Shown here one piece after another: positions 50,986-60,448 of a stretch of DNA of 64,000 bases. Numbering within the stretch: the first letter of the stretch is position 1; each line of letters opens with the position of its first letter. The DNA lies in contig NZ_JAPFGB010000004.1 of the NCBI RefSeq assembly GCF_026241095.1, positions 283,256 to 347,255 on the forward strand, read 5' to 3'. This DNA is from Saccharopolyspora sp. NFXS83. Lineage in GTDB: Bacteria > Actinomycetota > Actinomycetes > Mycobacteriales > Pseudonocardiaceae. The notes beneath the pieces were generated by a model. The model worked only from the letters and a program-made list of their open reading frames with translations. It was not told the DNA's origin and did not search any database. A program made the position numbers and the translations under genes.

Positions 50986-53236
50986 TCCGTTCGGCCGCGG
51001 GCCGGTGCTGCGGCTGCGGCGCGGAACGCCGTTCCCGCAGCCAGGTGCCTAAGACGACCTTGGCGTAGCGGTAGCCGTAGAGGACGTTGTTGCCCTTCTT
51101 GCTCTGGCCCGCGGTGCGCGCCAGCATCGTCATCGGCTGCTCCAGGACCCGGTAGCCGCGGGCGAGCAGGCCGACGAGCAGCTCGGAGGACTGGTACTGC
51201 TTCTGCTCCAGCCGCACCGAGTTCGGCACCTCGATCTTCATCGCGCGGAAGCCGAACGAGGTGTCGGTGATCTTCTGCCTGGTCAGGGCGCTGACCAGCC
51301 ACGCGAACACGTGGGTCCCGGCCCGGCGCACCAGGTCGGTGCTCTCGGTGCGGCCGAGGGTCCGGGAACCGGTGACGAAGTCGGCCTCGTCGTCGATCAA
51401 CGGCTGCAGCAGCCGGGGCAGCTCGGCGATGTCGTACTGGCCGTCCGCGTCGGTGGTGACGAGGTAGCGGGCGCCGCGCTCGGCGGCGAGCCGGTAGCCG
51501 AGACGCAGCGCCGCGCCCTGACCGCGGTTGACCGGCGCGACGCAGGTCTGCGCGCCGTGGCGCAGCGCGACCTCCGCGGTGTCGTCGGTGGCGCCGTCCA
51601 CGACGACGAGCGCGTCCACGTCCAGCCCGCAGCTCTGCGCGGGAATGCCGTCGAGCACCGCGCCCAGGGCGTCCTGCTCGTTGTAGGCCGCGATGAGTAC
51701 GACCACCGAGGCGAACCCGCGATCGCCGTAGCGCTCGGAGTAGCCGTCGAGCGCCGCCCGGTCGACCTCGTCGGGATAGGTCGTGGACATGGTGGTCTCC
51801 TTCGGGGTGTTCGGTCGGTCGGGTAAGCGGGTCCGGCGCGGCCCGATGATCGCGGTCAGGGCCAGCCCACCGGCCAGCGGCAGCAGCACGAGAGCGGGCA
51901 GCTGGTAGCGCCAGGAGAATTCCATCGCCGCCGCGGTGGTCAGCACCGTGGTGGCCAGCCCGGCGGGCAGCAGCGTCACGGCGCGCAGCCCGCTGCGCCG
52001 CGCCCGGCCCAAGCCGAGCACGGCCAAGCCGGACAGGACGAGCATGCCGCCGAGCGCGGTGCCCGGCGTGTAGCCGCCGCCGAGCTGGTAGGCCCGCAGG
52101 AACCCGCCGATCTCGGGGTCGGCGCGCAGGGTGCCGTCGCCGTGCAGCTCGGCCCATTCGGCGACGTACCAGGGGTCGGCGTACATCGGGTACTCGGTCT
52201 TGAACTGCCAGCGGTCCAGCGGCACGTCGCCCGGCGTCTGCGTGCGGGTGGGCGCGAACCCCTTCAGGAAGTCCGCGACGAACCCGCCCACGACGTCGAG
52301 CGGCTGCTGGGCGAGGACCTTGGCCGCCATGCCGCTCTGCGCGGCGTTGAGGTCGAAGTCGTCCGGCAGCTTGTCGGTGTTGGCCGAGACGTGCCAGAAG
52401 TGGATGTAGAAGTCGATGCCCTGCTTCTCCCGCGCCTCGACCGGCTCCTTCGGGCACACCAGCTGTTCCTCGGGCGTGAGCCCGAGCCGGTCGCATTCCG
52501 CGACGACGGCGGTCCGGCCGTAGACGACGCTGCCGGTGGAGCCGCCCAGCGCGGGAGTCCCGGTCCACACCAGGTGGTACATCGCGTAGCAGAACAGGAG
52601 CCCGGCGAACGCCCCGGCGAGGGCTCCGGCGGCGCGCAGCCGGGGCTTCCACCCGTCGCGCGGGCGCAGTCCGGCCGCCAGCAGCACGAACACCACCGCG
52701 GGCACCACCAGCGTCAAGCCGACGATGCGCACCAGCACCGAGACCGCGAGCAGCAGCCCGGCGAACGCCGCCGTGCGCGGGCCGGGCGTGCCGCGCCAGG
52801 TCAGCACGAAGATCGCGGCCAGCAGCAGGACCTGGAACAGCAGGTCCGACATGATGTTGTGCTCGATCTGCACCTGGTAGGCGTCCAGCAGCACCGGCGC
52901 GGCGGCCAGCGCCGCGATCCAGCGGCGCGCACCGAAGCGCAGCAGCAGCACGTAGATGGCCACGCCGAGCGCGAGCCCGAGCAGGTGCTGCACGGCCGCC
53001 ACGAACGCCAGGTTCCCCACCAGCAGCAACGGGCCCAGCAGCAGGATCTCGTAGCCGATGGGGTTGATGCCGCCGGGGAAGAACACCCCGAGGTCGTCGA
53101 GGTAGCGGAACGAGTCGATGTAGAGCAGCGCCGGCCGGTACGCGAGCTGCGCGAGCACGCGCAGCACGACGCCGCCGAGCAACAGCAGCGCGAGCAACCA
53201 GTGCGCGCGGAGGTGCCGCGCCGGCGCGGCGATCAC
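50951..53236 (-). CDS. fused GT-C membrane glycosyltransferase and GT2 polyprenyl-phosphate sugar synthase
   Basis: A 761-residue reading frame without an internal stop. Residues 1-470 form a multi-spanning GT-C protein (about ten helices) with an early extracytoplasmic Asp motif LLYIDSFRYLDD (Asp 41) and a large loop holding CDRLGLTPEEQLVCPKEP. Residues 483-761 form a cytosolic GT2 enzyme of the dolichyl-phosphate-mannose-synthase type (VVVLIAAYNEQDALG, VVVDGATDDTAEVA, TTDADGQYDI). The domains would make a polyprenyl-phosphate sugar and then use it outside. GTG 53236 overlaps the epimerase stop (GTGA). An excellent internal ribosome-binding site and ATG at 51790 suggest the GT2 part may also be made alone. 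Confidence 0.85.
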   Translation of the reverse strand: MIAAPARHLRAHWLLALLLLGGVVLRVLAQLAYRPALLYIDSFRYLDDLGVFFPGGINPIGYEILLLGPLLLVGNLAFVAAVQHLLGLALGVAIYVLLLRFGARRWIAALAAAPVLLDAYQVQIEHNIMSDLLFQVLLLAAIFVLTWRGTPGPRTAAFAGLLLAVSVLVRIVGLTLVVPAVVFVLLAAGLRPRDGWKPRLRAAGALAGAFAGLLFCYAMYHLVWTGTPALGGSTGSVVYGRTAVVAECDRLGLTPEEQLVCPKEPVEAREKQGIDFYIHFWHVSANTDKLPDDFDLNAAQSGMAAKVLAQQPLDVVGGFVADFLKGFAPTRTQTPGDVPLDRWQFKTEYPMYADPWYVAEWAELHGDGTLRADPEIGGFLRAYQLGGGYTPGTALGGMLVLSGLAVLGLGRARRSGLRAVTLLPAGLATTVLTTAAAMEFSWRYQLPALVLLPLAGGLALTAIIGPRRTRLPDRPNTPKETTMSTTYPDEVDRAALDGYSERYGDRGFASVVVLIAAYNEQDALGAVLDGIPAQSCGLDVDALVVVDGATDDTAEVALRHGAQTCVAPVNRGQGAALRLGYRLAAERGARYLVTTDADGQYDIAELPRLLQPLIDDEADFVTGSRTLGRTESTDLVRRAGTHVFAWLVSALTRQKITDTSFGFRAMKIEVPNSVRLEQKQYQSSELLVGLLARGYRVLEQPMTMLARTAGQSKKGNNVLYGYRYAKVVLGTWLRERRSAPQPQHRPAAERINEPAVAVPER
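51788..51803 (-). promoter_or_regulatory. internal ribosome-binding site and start for a separate GT2 protein
   Basis: On the minus strand GAAGGAG (51803-51797) is followed after six bases by ATG (51790-51788), in frame with the long gene and exactly at the domain border. Starting here gives a 279-residue GT2 enzyme of normal size for the family. Either the genes were fused by loss of the upstream stop codon, or both a fusion and a short form are produced. Confidence 0.6.
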
Positions 53237-54231
53237 GGCGCCCCGGCGGTGACCGCGCGGAAGTCCTCCCACACGGTCCGCAGGCCGTCGGTGAGCTCCA
53301 CCGACGGCGTGTAGCCGAGTTCGCGGCCGGCCTTGGCGACGTCGACGATCACCGCGGGCATCTCGCCGTTCTTGGCGGGCACGTGCGTCACCGGCAGCGG
53401 CGCACCGGTGGCGGACCGGACCGCGTCGATGAGCTCCAGCACGGAGATGGACCGCCCGGAGCCGATGATCGCGGTGCCGGTGCACTGCTTGTCGCAGGCC
53501 GCGAGGATGCCCGCGACCACGTCGTCGACGTGCACGAAGTCGCGGCTCTGCGCGCCGTCGCCGTAGACCTCGACGCCGTCGCCGGCCAGCGCCGCGCGCA
53601 TCAGCCGCGGGATGAAGCTGTCCTTGTGCCCCATGCCGGGCCCGTAGATGTTGGTGAACCGCAGCGCGGTGGTGGCGATGCCGTAGGAACCCGCGTAGCC
53701 GGACAGCAGCATCTCGCAGGCGGCCTTCGTCGCGCCGTACGGCGTGAGCGGGCGCAGCGGCAGGTCTTCGGAGATGGTGCCGTGGCCGATGTCGCCGACG
53801 ACGGCGTTGGTGGAGGCGAGCACGAAGCGGCCGACGCCCCGCTGCCGCGCGAGTTCCAGCAGTTCCTGGGTGACCTCGACGTTGGCGCGGTAGGTCTCGG
53901 CGGGCTTGTCCACCGACCGCAGCACCGAGGTGATGGCGGCCAGGTGCACGACGGCCGCGGTGCCGGTGGTGACGGCGGCGTCGCGCACGGCCGGGTCGCT
54001 GAGGTCGCCGGCGACGTGGGTGACGAGCTCACCGCGCAGCGACTCCGGCGGCTCCTGCACGTCGACGATGGTGACCGGGGTGCCGCGTTCGGTCAGCGCT
54101 CGGACGACGGCGCGGCCGACGAACCCGGAGCCGCCGGTGACGACCACGCCACCCGGTAGGCCGCTGCTACGCAGAGTTTCGGACGACTCGGTTGCCGTCG
54201 CTCGTTCGGGGGAAGTCTCACTGCTTGGCAC
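53233..54231 (-). CDS. NAD-dependent epimerase/dehydratase (UDP-sugar 4-epimerase type)
   Basis: A 332-residue extended SDR. NAD motif TGGSGFVG (about residues 33-40), VHLAAITSVLRSV, a Ser in LASTNAVVGD, and YGATK with the catalytic Tyr/Lys (about 168-172). RFTNIYGPGMGH and SRDFVHVDDVVAGI are typical of UDP-glucose/GlcNAc epimerases and dehydratases. It is the first gene of the glycosyltransferase operon, with its stop overlapping the next start, and probably supplies a nucleotide sugar for it. Confidence 0.9.
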   Translation of the reverse strand: MPSSETSPERATATESSETLRSSGLPGGVVVTGGSGFVGRAVVRALTERGTPVTIVDVQEPPESLRGELVTHVAGDLSDPAVRDAAVTTGTAAVVHLAAITSVLRSVDKPAETYRANVEVTQELLELARQRGVGRFVLASTNAVVGDIGHGTISEDLPLRPLTPYGATKAACEMLLSGYAGSYGIATTALRFTNIYGPGMGHKDSFIPRLMRAALAGDGVEVYGDGAQSRDFVHVDDVVAGILAACDKQCTGTAIIGSGRSISVLELIDAVRSATGAPLPVTHVPAKNGEMPAVIVDVAKAGRELGYTPSVELTDGLRTVWEDFRAVTAGAP

Positions 54232-54385
54232 GGCTGAACTCTAACGGGCCGCCGCCTAGCGCTGTCGCCTAACCCACACCGGTCGTCCACCGAATGGCAG
54301 CTTGCGCACCACCCGCCGCCCACCGCGCCACGGGCCGCGGAGGGCACGAGGCCGGGCGGCCGTCGCGCCCGCCCGGCGGACGCGC

Positions 54386-54823
54386 TCAGCCGGCGTAGTG
54401 GTCGCCCAGCGCCTTCAGACCGGTGCCGAACACCCCGGTCGCGAACACCTCGTCCAGGTTCGGTTCGTCGCCCGCGTCGGCGTCGTAGTCGCTGTACCAC
54501 TCGACGAACGCCTGCCCGGTCGCCGTGATCGGCAGGACGCGGATCGTGCTGCGGTACGAGCGCACCGGGAACGGGCCCTCGGTGATGTCGTAGGTGTAGG
54601 CGCGGGCGGCGTCGTCGAGCACCACCAGCCGCTCCCGCACGACACCGCCGTCGGCCAGGGTCAGCCGCCGCACCGCGCCGACCTCCGCCGGGGACGCGCC
54701 GCCCTCGACTTCGCTGGTCCTGATCGCCGGGTGCCACCGCGGCAGCCCGTTGAAGTCCCGCACCAGCTCCCACACCTGGTCGGCCGTCGCCGGAACCACC
54801 GCGCTCGCATAGGACCGTGCCAT
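54386..54823 (-). CDS. SRPBCC-family (START-like) protein
   Basis: A 145-residue Bet v 1-like fold. The N-terminal strand and helix ARSYASAVVPATADQVWELV then RDFNGLPRWHPAI are characteristic, as is VGAVRRLTLADGGVVRERLV; the long C-terminal helix ends at the stop. It offers a hydrophobic ligand cavity and matches the polyketide cyclase/dehydrase 2 group. ATG 54823 has GAGGAG six bases upstream. It lies 45 bases behind the PEP-hydrolase-like gene in the same direction, so it probably belongs to that operon. Confidence 0.88.
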   Translation of the reverse strand: MARSYASAVVPATADQVWELVRDFNGLPRWHPAIRTSEVEGGASPAEVGAVRRLTLADGGVVRERLVVLDDAARAYTYDITEGPFPVRSYRSTIRVLPITATGQAFVEWYSDYDADAGDEPNLDEVFATGVFGTGLKALGDHYAG

Positions 54824-54868
54824 CACGTGCTCCTCACCGTCGTGTTCCACCGCACCGGGCGGTGCGGC

Positions 54869-55699
54869 TCACCGCTTGAGGTTCTTGAACTCCCTGGTCC
54901 GCTCGGTCAGCGCCTGCTCCACCGGGAGGCGTTCCATGCTGCTGGCGCCGTAGAAGCCGTGGCAGCGCTTGGTGCGGCCCAGCACGTAGGCCGCGTCCTC
55001 CGGGGTGGCGATGGGGCCGCCGTGGCAGAGGACCAGCACGTCCTCGCGCACCTCGGCCGCCGCCGCGGACCACTCGTCGATCAGGGCCACGCAGTCGTCG
55101 AGGTCCTTCGAGGTCTCCGCGCCGATCGAGCCGCCGGTGGTGAGCCCGAGGTGGCACACGACGATGTCGGCTCCGGCGCTGGTCATGGCGCGGGCGTCGG
55201 CGGCGGAGAAGACGTAGGGCGTGGTGAACAGGTCCGCTTCCCGCGCGGCGGCGATGAGTTCGACCTCCTGCCGGTAGCTCATGCCGGTCTCCTCCAGGTT
55301 GGCCCGGAAGGCGCCGTCGATGAGCCCGACGGTCGGGAAGTTCTGGATCCCGGCGAAGCCCAGTTCCCGCAGCCGCGCCAGGAACGGCCCGGTGAGCAGG
55401 AACGGGTCGGTGCCGTTGACGCCCGCAAGCACCGGTGTGCGGCGCACCACGGGCAGCACCTCGCTCGCCATCTCCACGACGATCTCGTTGGCGTTGCCGT
55501 AGGCCAGCAGCCCGGCCAGCGAACCGCGGCCCGCCATCCGGTAGCGGCCCGAGTTGTACAGCACGATCAGGTCGATGCCGCCGGATTCCTCGCACTTCGC
55601 CGACAGGCCGGTGCCCGCACCGCCGCCGATGATCGGATCGCCCCGATCGGCCATGCCCCGGAACCGGCGCACCAGGGTCTCCCGGTCGAACCGCGTCAT
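54869..55699 (-). CDS. phosphoenolpyruvate hydrolase-like TIM-barrel protein
   Basis: A 276-residue barrel of the PEP hydrolase/TIM-barrel signal-transduction family (PF09370). Characteristic segments: [71 protein letters not shown] and [20 protein letters not shown], ending in [16 protein letters not shown]. Family members were first described fused to or beside Tm-1-like proteins; the reaction is not firmly established. ATG 55699 has GGAGAA five bases upstream and overlaps the previous stop (ATGA). Confidence 0.9.
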   Translation of the reverse strand: MTRFDRETLVRRFRGMADRGDPIIGGGAGTGLSAKCEESGGIDLIVLYNSGRYRMAGRGSLAGLLAYGNANEIVVEMASEVLPVVRRTPVLAGVNGTDPFLLTGPFLARLRELGFAGIQNFPTVGLIDGAFRANLEETGMSYRQEVELIAAAREADLFTTPYVFSAADARAMTSAGADIVVCHLGLTTGGSIGAETSKDLDDCVALIDEWSAAAAEVREDVLVLCHGGPIATPEDAAYVLGRTKRCHGFYGASSMERLPVEQALTERTREFKNLKR

Positions 55700-56913
55700 G
55701 TCCGTTCTCCTTCCACCTCGGGGCGCACTTCGCGCAACGCCGCGAACAGCGCCGCCACGAAACCGTCGTCGTTGATGCCGTGCGGGATCCGCCGCACCTG
55801 CCGCTGCTCGGTCTGGTGCACCTCGGCTTCGAGGGTCTCGAACAGGACCTGGTCGGCGGCCGGATCGTGGAAGGGCTGCCCGGGTGCGTCGAGCAGCGAG
55901 ACGCCGCCCTCCGGCAGCAGGAACCGCACCGGGCCGGTGCAGGCGTTGAGCTTCGCGGCCAGGAACCGGGCGATCTCCCGGCATTCGTCCGGGGTGGTGC
56001 GCATCAGCGTGACCTGCGGGTTGTGCTCGTAGAACAGCCGTCCCCGGTAGCGCTCCGGCACGGTGTCCGGCGAGCCGAAGTTGACCATGTCGAGGGCACC
56101 GCAGGACCCCACGTAGGGCACGCCGCAGCGCGCGATGGCGTCGAGCCGCGTGTCACCGGCGCTCATCACTCCCCCGGCGATCAGGTCGCACACCTCGGTG
56201 GTGGTGATGTCCAGGACGGCCTCGATGAGGCCGTCGGCGACGAGCTTCTCCATCGCCCGGCCACCGGTGCCGGTCGCGTGGAACACCAGCGGGTCGTGCT
56301 CGGCGGCCAGCCGGTCCGCGGTCTTGGTGACGCACGGCGTGGTCACCCCGAACATCGTCAGCGCCACCGCGGGCCGCTGCTCGACCGCCGGGACCGTGTT
56401 GCGCACGGCCCCCGCGAGCGCGTGCGCGGCGTTGCCGAGCACCTGGCGGGAGATCCGGTTGAGCCCGGCGACGTCGGTCACCGCCGGGAACATCGCGACA
56501 TCGGAGGCATCCACGTAGGACGAGATGTCGCCGGAGGCCACGGTGGAGACCATCAGCTTCGGCACGCCCACCGGCAACGCCCGCAGCGCGGGAGTGATCA
56601 GCGCCGTGCCGCCGGAACCGCCGAGCCCCAGCACCCCGCCGACACCGGGCCGCGCGGCCAGCCAGCGCTCGAACGCCAGCGCCATCGCCGTCACCGCCGA
56701 CCCGCGATCACCGGTGAACACCGCCCCGGCACCTCGCGGGTGCGCCGCCGCGACCTCGGCGGCGGGCACGTCGGGGGCGTCGGCGGACTCCGCGCCGGAG
56801 GTGCTCACGTCGACGGTGGCCACCTCCACGCCCGCGTCGGCGACCAGCCCAGCGACGTAGCGCAGCTCAGCCGCCTTGGTGTCGAACGTGCCCACGACGT
56901 AAGCCCGGCCCAT
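55696..56913 (-). CDS. Tm-1-like ATP-binding domain protein (UPF0261)
   Basis: A 405-residue protein of the UPF0261/Tm-1 N-terminal family. Family signatures: [20 protein letters not shown] at the N-terminus, [74 protein letters not shown] and [20 protein letters not shown]. The plant homologue binds ATP and a viral replicase; the bacterial role is unknown. ATG 56913 is used; a GTG just upstream is also possible. It is co-translated with the PEP-hydrolase-like gene, a recurrent pair. Confidence 0.92.
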   Translation of the reverse strand: MGRAYVVGTFDTKAAELRYVAGLVADAGVEVATVDVSTSGAESADAPDVPAAEVAAAHPRGAGAVFTGDRGSAVTAMALAFERWLAARPGVGGVLGLGGSGGTALITPALRALPVGVPKLMVSTVASGDISSYVDASDVAMFPAVTDVAGLNRISRQVLGNAAHALAGAVRNTVPAVEQRPAVALTMFGVTTPCVTKTADRLAAEHDPLVFHATGTGGRAMEKLVADGLIEAVLDITTTEVCDLIAGGVMSAGDTRLDAIARCGVPYVGSCGALDMVNFGSPDTVPERYRGRLFYEHNPQVTLMRTTPDECREIARFLAAKLNACTGPVRFLLPEGGVSLLDAPGQPFHDPAADQVLFETLEAEVHQTEQRQVRRIPHGINDDGFVAALFAALREVRPEVEGERT

Positions 56914-57099
56914 CACACCATCCCCGCAACTAGGAATCAGCCCGCCGGAACCCTACTGCCGATCAGGCCTGGAGACAGCACGTTGATCACCGGGGTGTCG
57001 GAGATCCGGCCGGTCGATCGACGAGCCGCCCGAGCAGTTCGGCGTCCTCCGCGAGAATGCGGCGCACCTCGGCGGCGCGGAACCACTCGCACTCATGAC

Positions 57100-57130
57100 G
57101 ATGGCCCCCGGCTTCGCGCCGGGGGCCATC
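57100..57130. terminator. hairpin downstream of the small basic protein gene
   Basis: Perfect 13-base stem (57100-57112 and 57118-57130) with a five-base loop, 12 bases past the stop of the gene at 57142-57294. The rest of the 56914-57141 interval holds no supported gene. Confidence 0.85.
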
Positions 57131-57141
57131 GTGCGGGCGGG

Positions 57142-57294
57142 TCACTTGCTCTTGCCGCCGCCCATGAAGCGGTTCTTCACCTGATCGATCTTGGCCTTGT
57201 TCTTCGGGTCGCTCGCGTATCGCTTCGCCTGGTCGATCGCCTTCTTGCCCTGCGGGCTCTTGGCGAAGTCGGTCACCTTCTTGAACAACGACAT
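57142..57294 (-). CDS. small Lys-rich protein
   Basis: A 50-residue basic, helical protein: MSLFKKVTDFAKSPQGKKAI, DQAKRYASDPKNKAKIDQVK and a tail NRFMGGGKSK. GGGAG stands five bases ahead of ATG 57294, and a terminator follows the stop, so it is an independent gene. Its repeat-like pattern of Lys-x-x-x-A/Q helices resembles the short proteins of unknown function common in actinomycetes (sometimes labelled antitoxin-like or Rv0909-like). No partner is adjacent. Confidence 0.82.
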   Translation of the reverse strand: MSLFKKVTDFAKSPQGKKAIDQAKRYASDPKNKAKIDQVKNRFMGGGKSK

Positions 57295-57373
57295 AGCAGC
57301 TCCCAATCGGGCCGGTCGGTCACGCCTCCAACCAGGCTACCGGCAATTCGGACACCAAATCGAGGGCCTACGC

Positions 57374-58552
57374 TCACCCGAGCACGCCGCTGACCGAAGC
57401 GTGGCCCTTGAGCAGGTTGCGGGCGATGGTGCGGCGCTGGATCTCGTCGGTGCCCTCGAAGATCCGCAGCAGCCGGATGTCCCGGTACCAGCGCTCGATG
57501 GGCAGCTCGCGGGTGTAGCCCATGCCGCCGTGGATCTGCAGCATCCGGTCGACGATCTCGTTGGCGCGGGTGCCGCCGTAGAGCTTCGCGATGGACTGGG
57601 CGTGCCGGGAGTCGGCGCCCTGGTCGGCCTGCCACGCCGCCTGCAGCACCAGCCAGCGCAGCGCCTCGATCTCCACCGCGGAGTCCGCGATCATCCACTG
57701 GATGGCCTGGCGATCCGCGATGGGCGCACCGAACGTCTGCCGGTTGCGGGCGTAGTCCATCGACATCTCCATCATGCGCTCGCACCCGCCGAGGGCGCGG
57801 GCGGGCAGCAGGTAGCGACCGCGGCCGATCCACTGCATGGCCAGCTTGAAGCCGCCGCCGACCTCGCCGAGCACGTTCTCCTCCGGCACCCGCACGCCGT
57901 CGAAGACCAGGGAGGCGGGCTGGCGGTCCCACTCGCCCATGATCTCGATCGGCTCCGAGCGCCAGCCCGCGTCGCGGTCGGCGAGGAAGCAGGTGACGCC
58001 TCCGTCGGCGCCCTTCTCCTTGTCGGTGACGGCGAAGACCATCGTGAAGTCGGCGTCGATGCCGCCGGTGATGAACGTCTTCTCCCCGTCGATCACCCAC
58101 TCCGAGCCCTCCTTGCGGGCCGTGGTGCGCAGGTTCTTCGCGTCCGAACCCGCACCGGGCTCGGTGATCGCGAAGCAGGACTTGCGCTCGCCCTCGATGG
58201 TGGGCACCAGGTAGCGCTGCTTCTGGTCCTCGTTGGCGTGGTAGAGGATGTTGTCGGCGTAGCCGCCGAAGCTGAACGGCACGAACGTGCGGCCCAGCTC
58301 GATCTCGATGAGCGCCGTGAGCACCGCGGAGAGGTCCATCCCGCCGTACTCCTCCGGCGTCTGCACGCCCCAGAACCCGGCGTCGCGGGCCTTCTGCCGG
58401 AGGTCCTTGAGCTCCTCGCGGGTCAGGCCGCGCTCGTGGTTGCGCTCCCGGCGCAGCACCTCCTGCTCCAGCGGCACCAGCTCGCGCTGCACGAACGTGC
58501 GCACCCAATCCCGAATGTCGCGTTCGGTCTCGGTGAGGGAGAAGTCGACCAT
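57374..58552 (-). CDS. acyl-CoA dehydrogenase
   Basis: A 392-residue flavin-dependent acyl-CoA dehydrogenase. FAD/substrate motifs SCFAITEPGAGSDAKNLRTT and FITGGIDADFTMVFAV are present, with QIHGGMGYTRELPIERWYRD and the catalytic base region RIFEGTDEIQ (Glu about 372). Residue spacing is usual for the family. It starts at ATG 58552. The acyl-CoA ligase gene lies 79 bases upstream in the same direction, so the pair probably activates and oxidises one class of acids. The TetR gene beyond is the likely regulator. Confidence 0.93.
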   Translation of the reverse strand: MVDFSLTETERDIRDWVRTFVQRELVPLEQEVLRRERNHERGLTREELKDLRQKARDAGFWGVQTPEEYGGMDLSAVLTALIEIELGRTFVPFSFGGYADNILYHANEDQKQRYLVPTIEGERKSCFAITEPGAGSDAKNLRTTARKEGSEWVIDGEKTFITGGIDADFTMVFAVTDKEKGADGGVTCFLADRDAGWRSEPIEIMGEWDRQPASLVFDGVRVPEENVLGEVGGGFKLAMQWIGRGRYLLPARALGGCERMMEMSMDYARNRQTFGAPIADRQAIQWMIADSAVEIEALRWLVLQAAWQADQGADSRHAQSIAKLYGGTRANEIVDRMLQIHGGMGYTRELPIERWYRDIRLLRIFEGTDEIQRRTIARNLLKGHASVSGVLG

Positions 58553-58631
58553 CGGTGGCGTTTCCTTTCGGCGAGGTCGCGGGAGTCCGGCTGATCGGGT
58601 GGGCGGGCAGACCGCCCGCCCACCCGGACGA

Positions 58632-60218
58632 TCAGGTCGAGGCGATGCGGGAGCGCAGCTCGCGCTTGAGGACCTTGTGGCTGGGCCCCAGCGGCAGCTC
58701 GTCGACGAACACCACGCGCCGCGGGTACTTGTGGTGCGCGGTCTGCTCCGCGGCCCAGGCGGTGATCGCCTTGGCCAACGCCTCGTCGGGTTCCTCCCCG
58801 CGTTCCGGCACGACGACGGCGCAGACCTCTTCGCCGCGCCCCGGATCGGGCAGGCCGATCACGGCGCACTGGGCCACCGCGGGGTGCCTGATCAGCAACT
58901 CCTCCACCTCGCGCGGGTAGATGTTGTAGCCGTTGCGGATGATCAGATCCTTCTTGCGGTCGACGATCGACACGTAGCCCTCGGCGTCCTTGGTGCCCAT
59001 GTCGCCGGTGCGGAACCAGCCGTCGACGACGGCCGCCGCGGTCGCGTCCGGGTCGTCCAGGTAGCCCGCGAACACGTTGTGGCCGCGCACCACGATCTCG
59101 CCGACCTCGCCCGCGGGCAGCAGCTCGATGCGGTCCTCCACGGACGGTTCGGCGACCTCGACGTCGATGCCCCACAACGCGTGCCCGACGGTGCCCGCGC
59201 GCGGGCCGAACGCCGGCTGGTTCACCGTCGCCGTCGGCGAGGTCTCCGACAGGCCGTAGCCCTCGTGGATCGGGGCGCCGAAGCGGCGCTGGAACCGCTC
59301 CAGCACCGCGACCGGCAACGCGGCGCCACCGGAGACGCACATCCGCAGGCTCGGCACCTCGGCGTCGTCGCCCGCGGCCTCCAGCATCCGGATGTACATC
59401 GTGGGCACGCCGTTGAGCTGCGTGATCCGGTGGTCGCGGATGAGCCGCAACGCCTCCGCCGGGTCGAACTTCGGCTGCAGCACCAGCGTGGCGCCCGCGC
59501 GGAACGTGGTGTTCAGCGACACCGTCTGGCCGAACACGTGGAACAGCGGCAGGCAGCCCAGCACCAGGTCGTCGGACCGGGTGTCGTTGGCGTCGAACGC
59601 GTTCACCGTCGCGTTCATGACCAGGTTGAGGTGGGTCAGCACCGCGCCCTTGGGGCGGCCGGTGGTGCCGCTGGTGTAGAAGATGACCGCCGGGTCCTCC
59701 GGGGACCGCGTCTCGAACGCGCGCACCGGTTCGGCGTCCGCCGCCTCCGCCGACAGCGACGGCGGCGCGTCCTGGCTCGGACCGCCGGGACCGACCGACA
59801 CCAGCGGGATGCCCGCCCGGCGCGCGGACTCGGCGGCCAGCGCGAGCTGGCTCGTGTGGCCGATGACGAGCTTCGCGCCGGAGTTGCGCAGCAGGTACGC
59901 CGCCTCGTCGGGAACCAGCAGCAACGGCACCGGAACCACGACGGCGCCCGCGGTGAGCACCGCGTAGTAGGCGCGCACGAAGTCGATGACGTTGGGGGCG
60001 ACGATCGCCACCCGGTCGCCCGGTCCGACGCCGCGGGCTCGCAGCGCCGCTGCGTGCGCGCGGACCTGCTCCCACAGTTCGCCGTAGTCGACCCGCTCGG
60101 TGCCTTCGACGACCGCGGTCGCCCGTGGCGTGATCCTGGCGGGTTCGGCGAGCACCGACACCAGCGACAGCGTGGTCTGCGGCTTGATCGGCGCCGAGGA
60201 CTCGTCGTCGTTGACCAT
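58632..60218 (-). CDS. acyl-CoA ligase (AMP-forming), long-chain type
   Basis: A 528-residue adenylate-forming ligase. The AMP-binding P-loop is FYTSGTTGRPKGAVLTH, with YGLSETSPTATV, WFRTGDMG, DRKKDLIIRNGYNIYPREVE and a C-terminal catalytic Lys in SHKVLKREL. Family: fatty-acid and aryl/alkyl acid CoA ligases. ATG 60218 follows GGAGGT with a five-base spacer; the longer frame adds 16 Arg-rich residues. It works with the acyl-CoA dehydrogenase downstream. Confidence 0.93.
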   Translation of the reverse strand: MVNDDESSAPIKPQTTLSLVSVLAEPARITPRATAVVEGTERVDYGELWEQVRAHAAALRARGVGPGDRVAIVAPNVIDFVRAYYAVLTAGAVVVPVPLLLVPDEAAYLLRNSGAKLVIGHTSQLALAAESARRAGIPLVSVGPGGPSQDAPPSLSAEAADAEPVRAFETRSPEDPAVIFYTSGTTGRPKGAVLTHLNLVMNATVNAFDANDTRSDDLVLGCLPLFHVFGQTVSLNTTFRAGATLVLQPKFDPAEALRLIRDHRITQLNGVPTMYIRMLEAAGDDAEVPSLRMCVSGGAALPVAVLERFQRRFGAPIHEGYGLSETSPTATVNQPAFGPRAGTVGHALWGIDVEVAEPSVEDRIELLPAGEVGEIVVRGHNVFAGYLDDPDATAAAVVDGWFRTGDMGTKDAEGYVSIVDRKKDLIIRNGYNIYPREVEELLIRHPAVAQCAVIGLPDPGRGEEVCAVVVPERGEEPDEALAKAITAWAAEQTAHHKYPRRVVFVDELPLGPSHKVLKRELRSRIAST

Positions 60219-60291
60219 CGTCCACCTCCGTGAGGACGTCGCCCGATGCCGATCGGGGGCCCGCACCGCGCCCGCCGATGGACACCCGACG

Positions 60292-60306
60292 ACTAACGTC
60301 GTTAGT
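60292..60306. promoter_or_regulatory. TetR operator candidate
   Basis: Palindrome ACTAACG-T-CGTTAGT in the divergent spacer, 74 bases from the acyl-CoA ligase start and 143 from the TetR start. ACTAAC half-sites with odd-numbered symmetry are common among regulators of fatty-acid genes in actinomycetes. Confidence 0.7.
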
Positions 60307-60448
60307 TTTGGACTCTAGGACCACCCCGCGGACCACGGCAAGACCACCGCACCGGACACTGTGCGGAGTCGCCGCAGGGCGATCGGCCCAACACGGTGCG
60401 GCATCGGAACGCCGCGGCGCAGGACCGGATGGCAGGCAGGAGCGCGGC

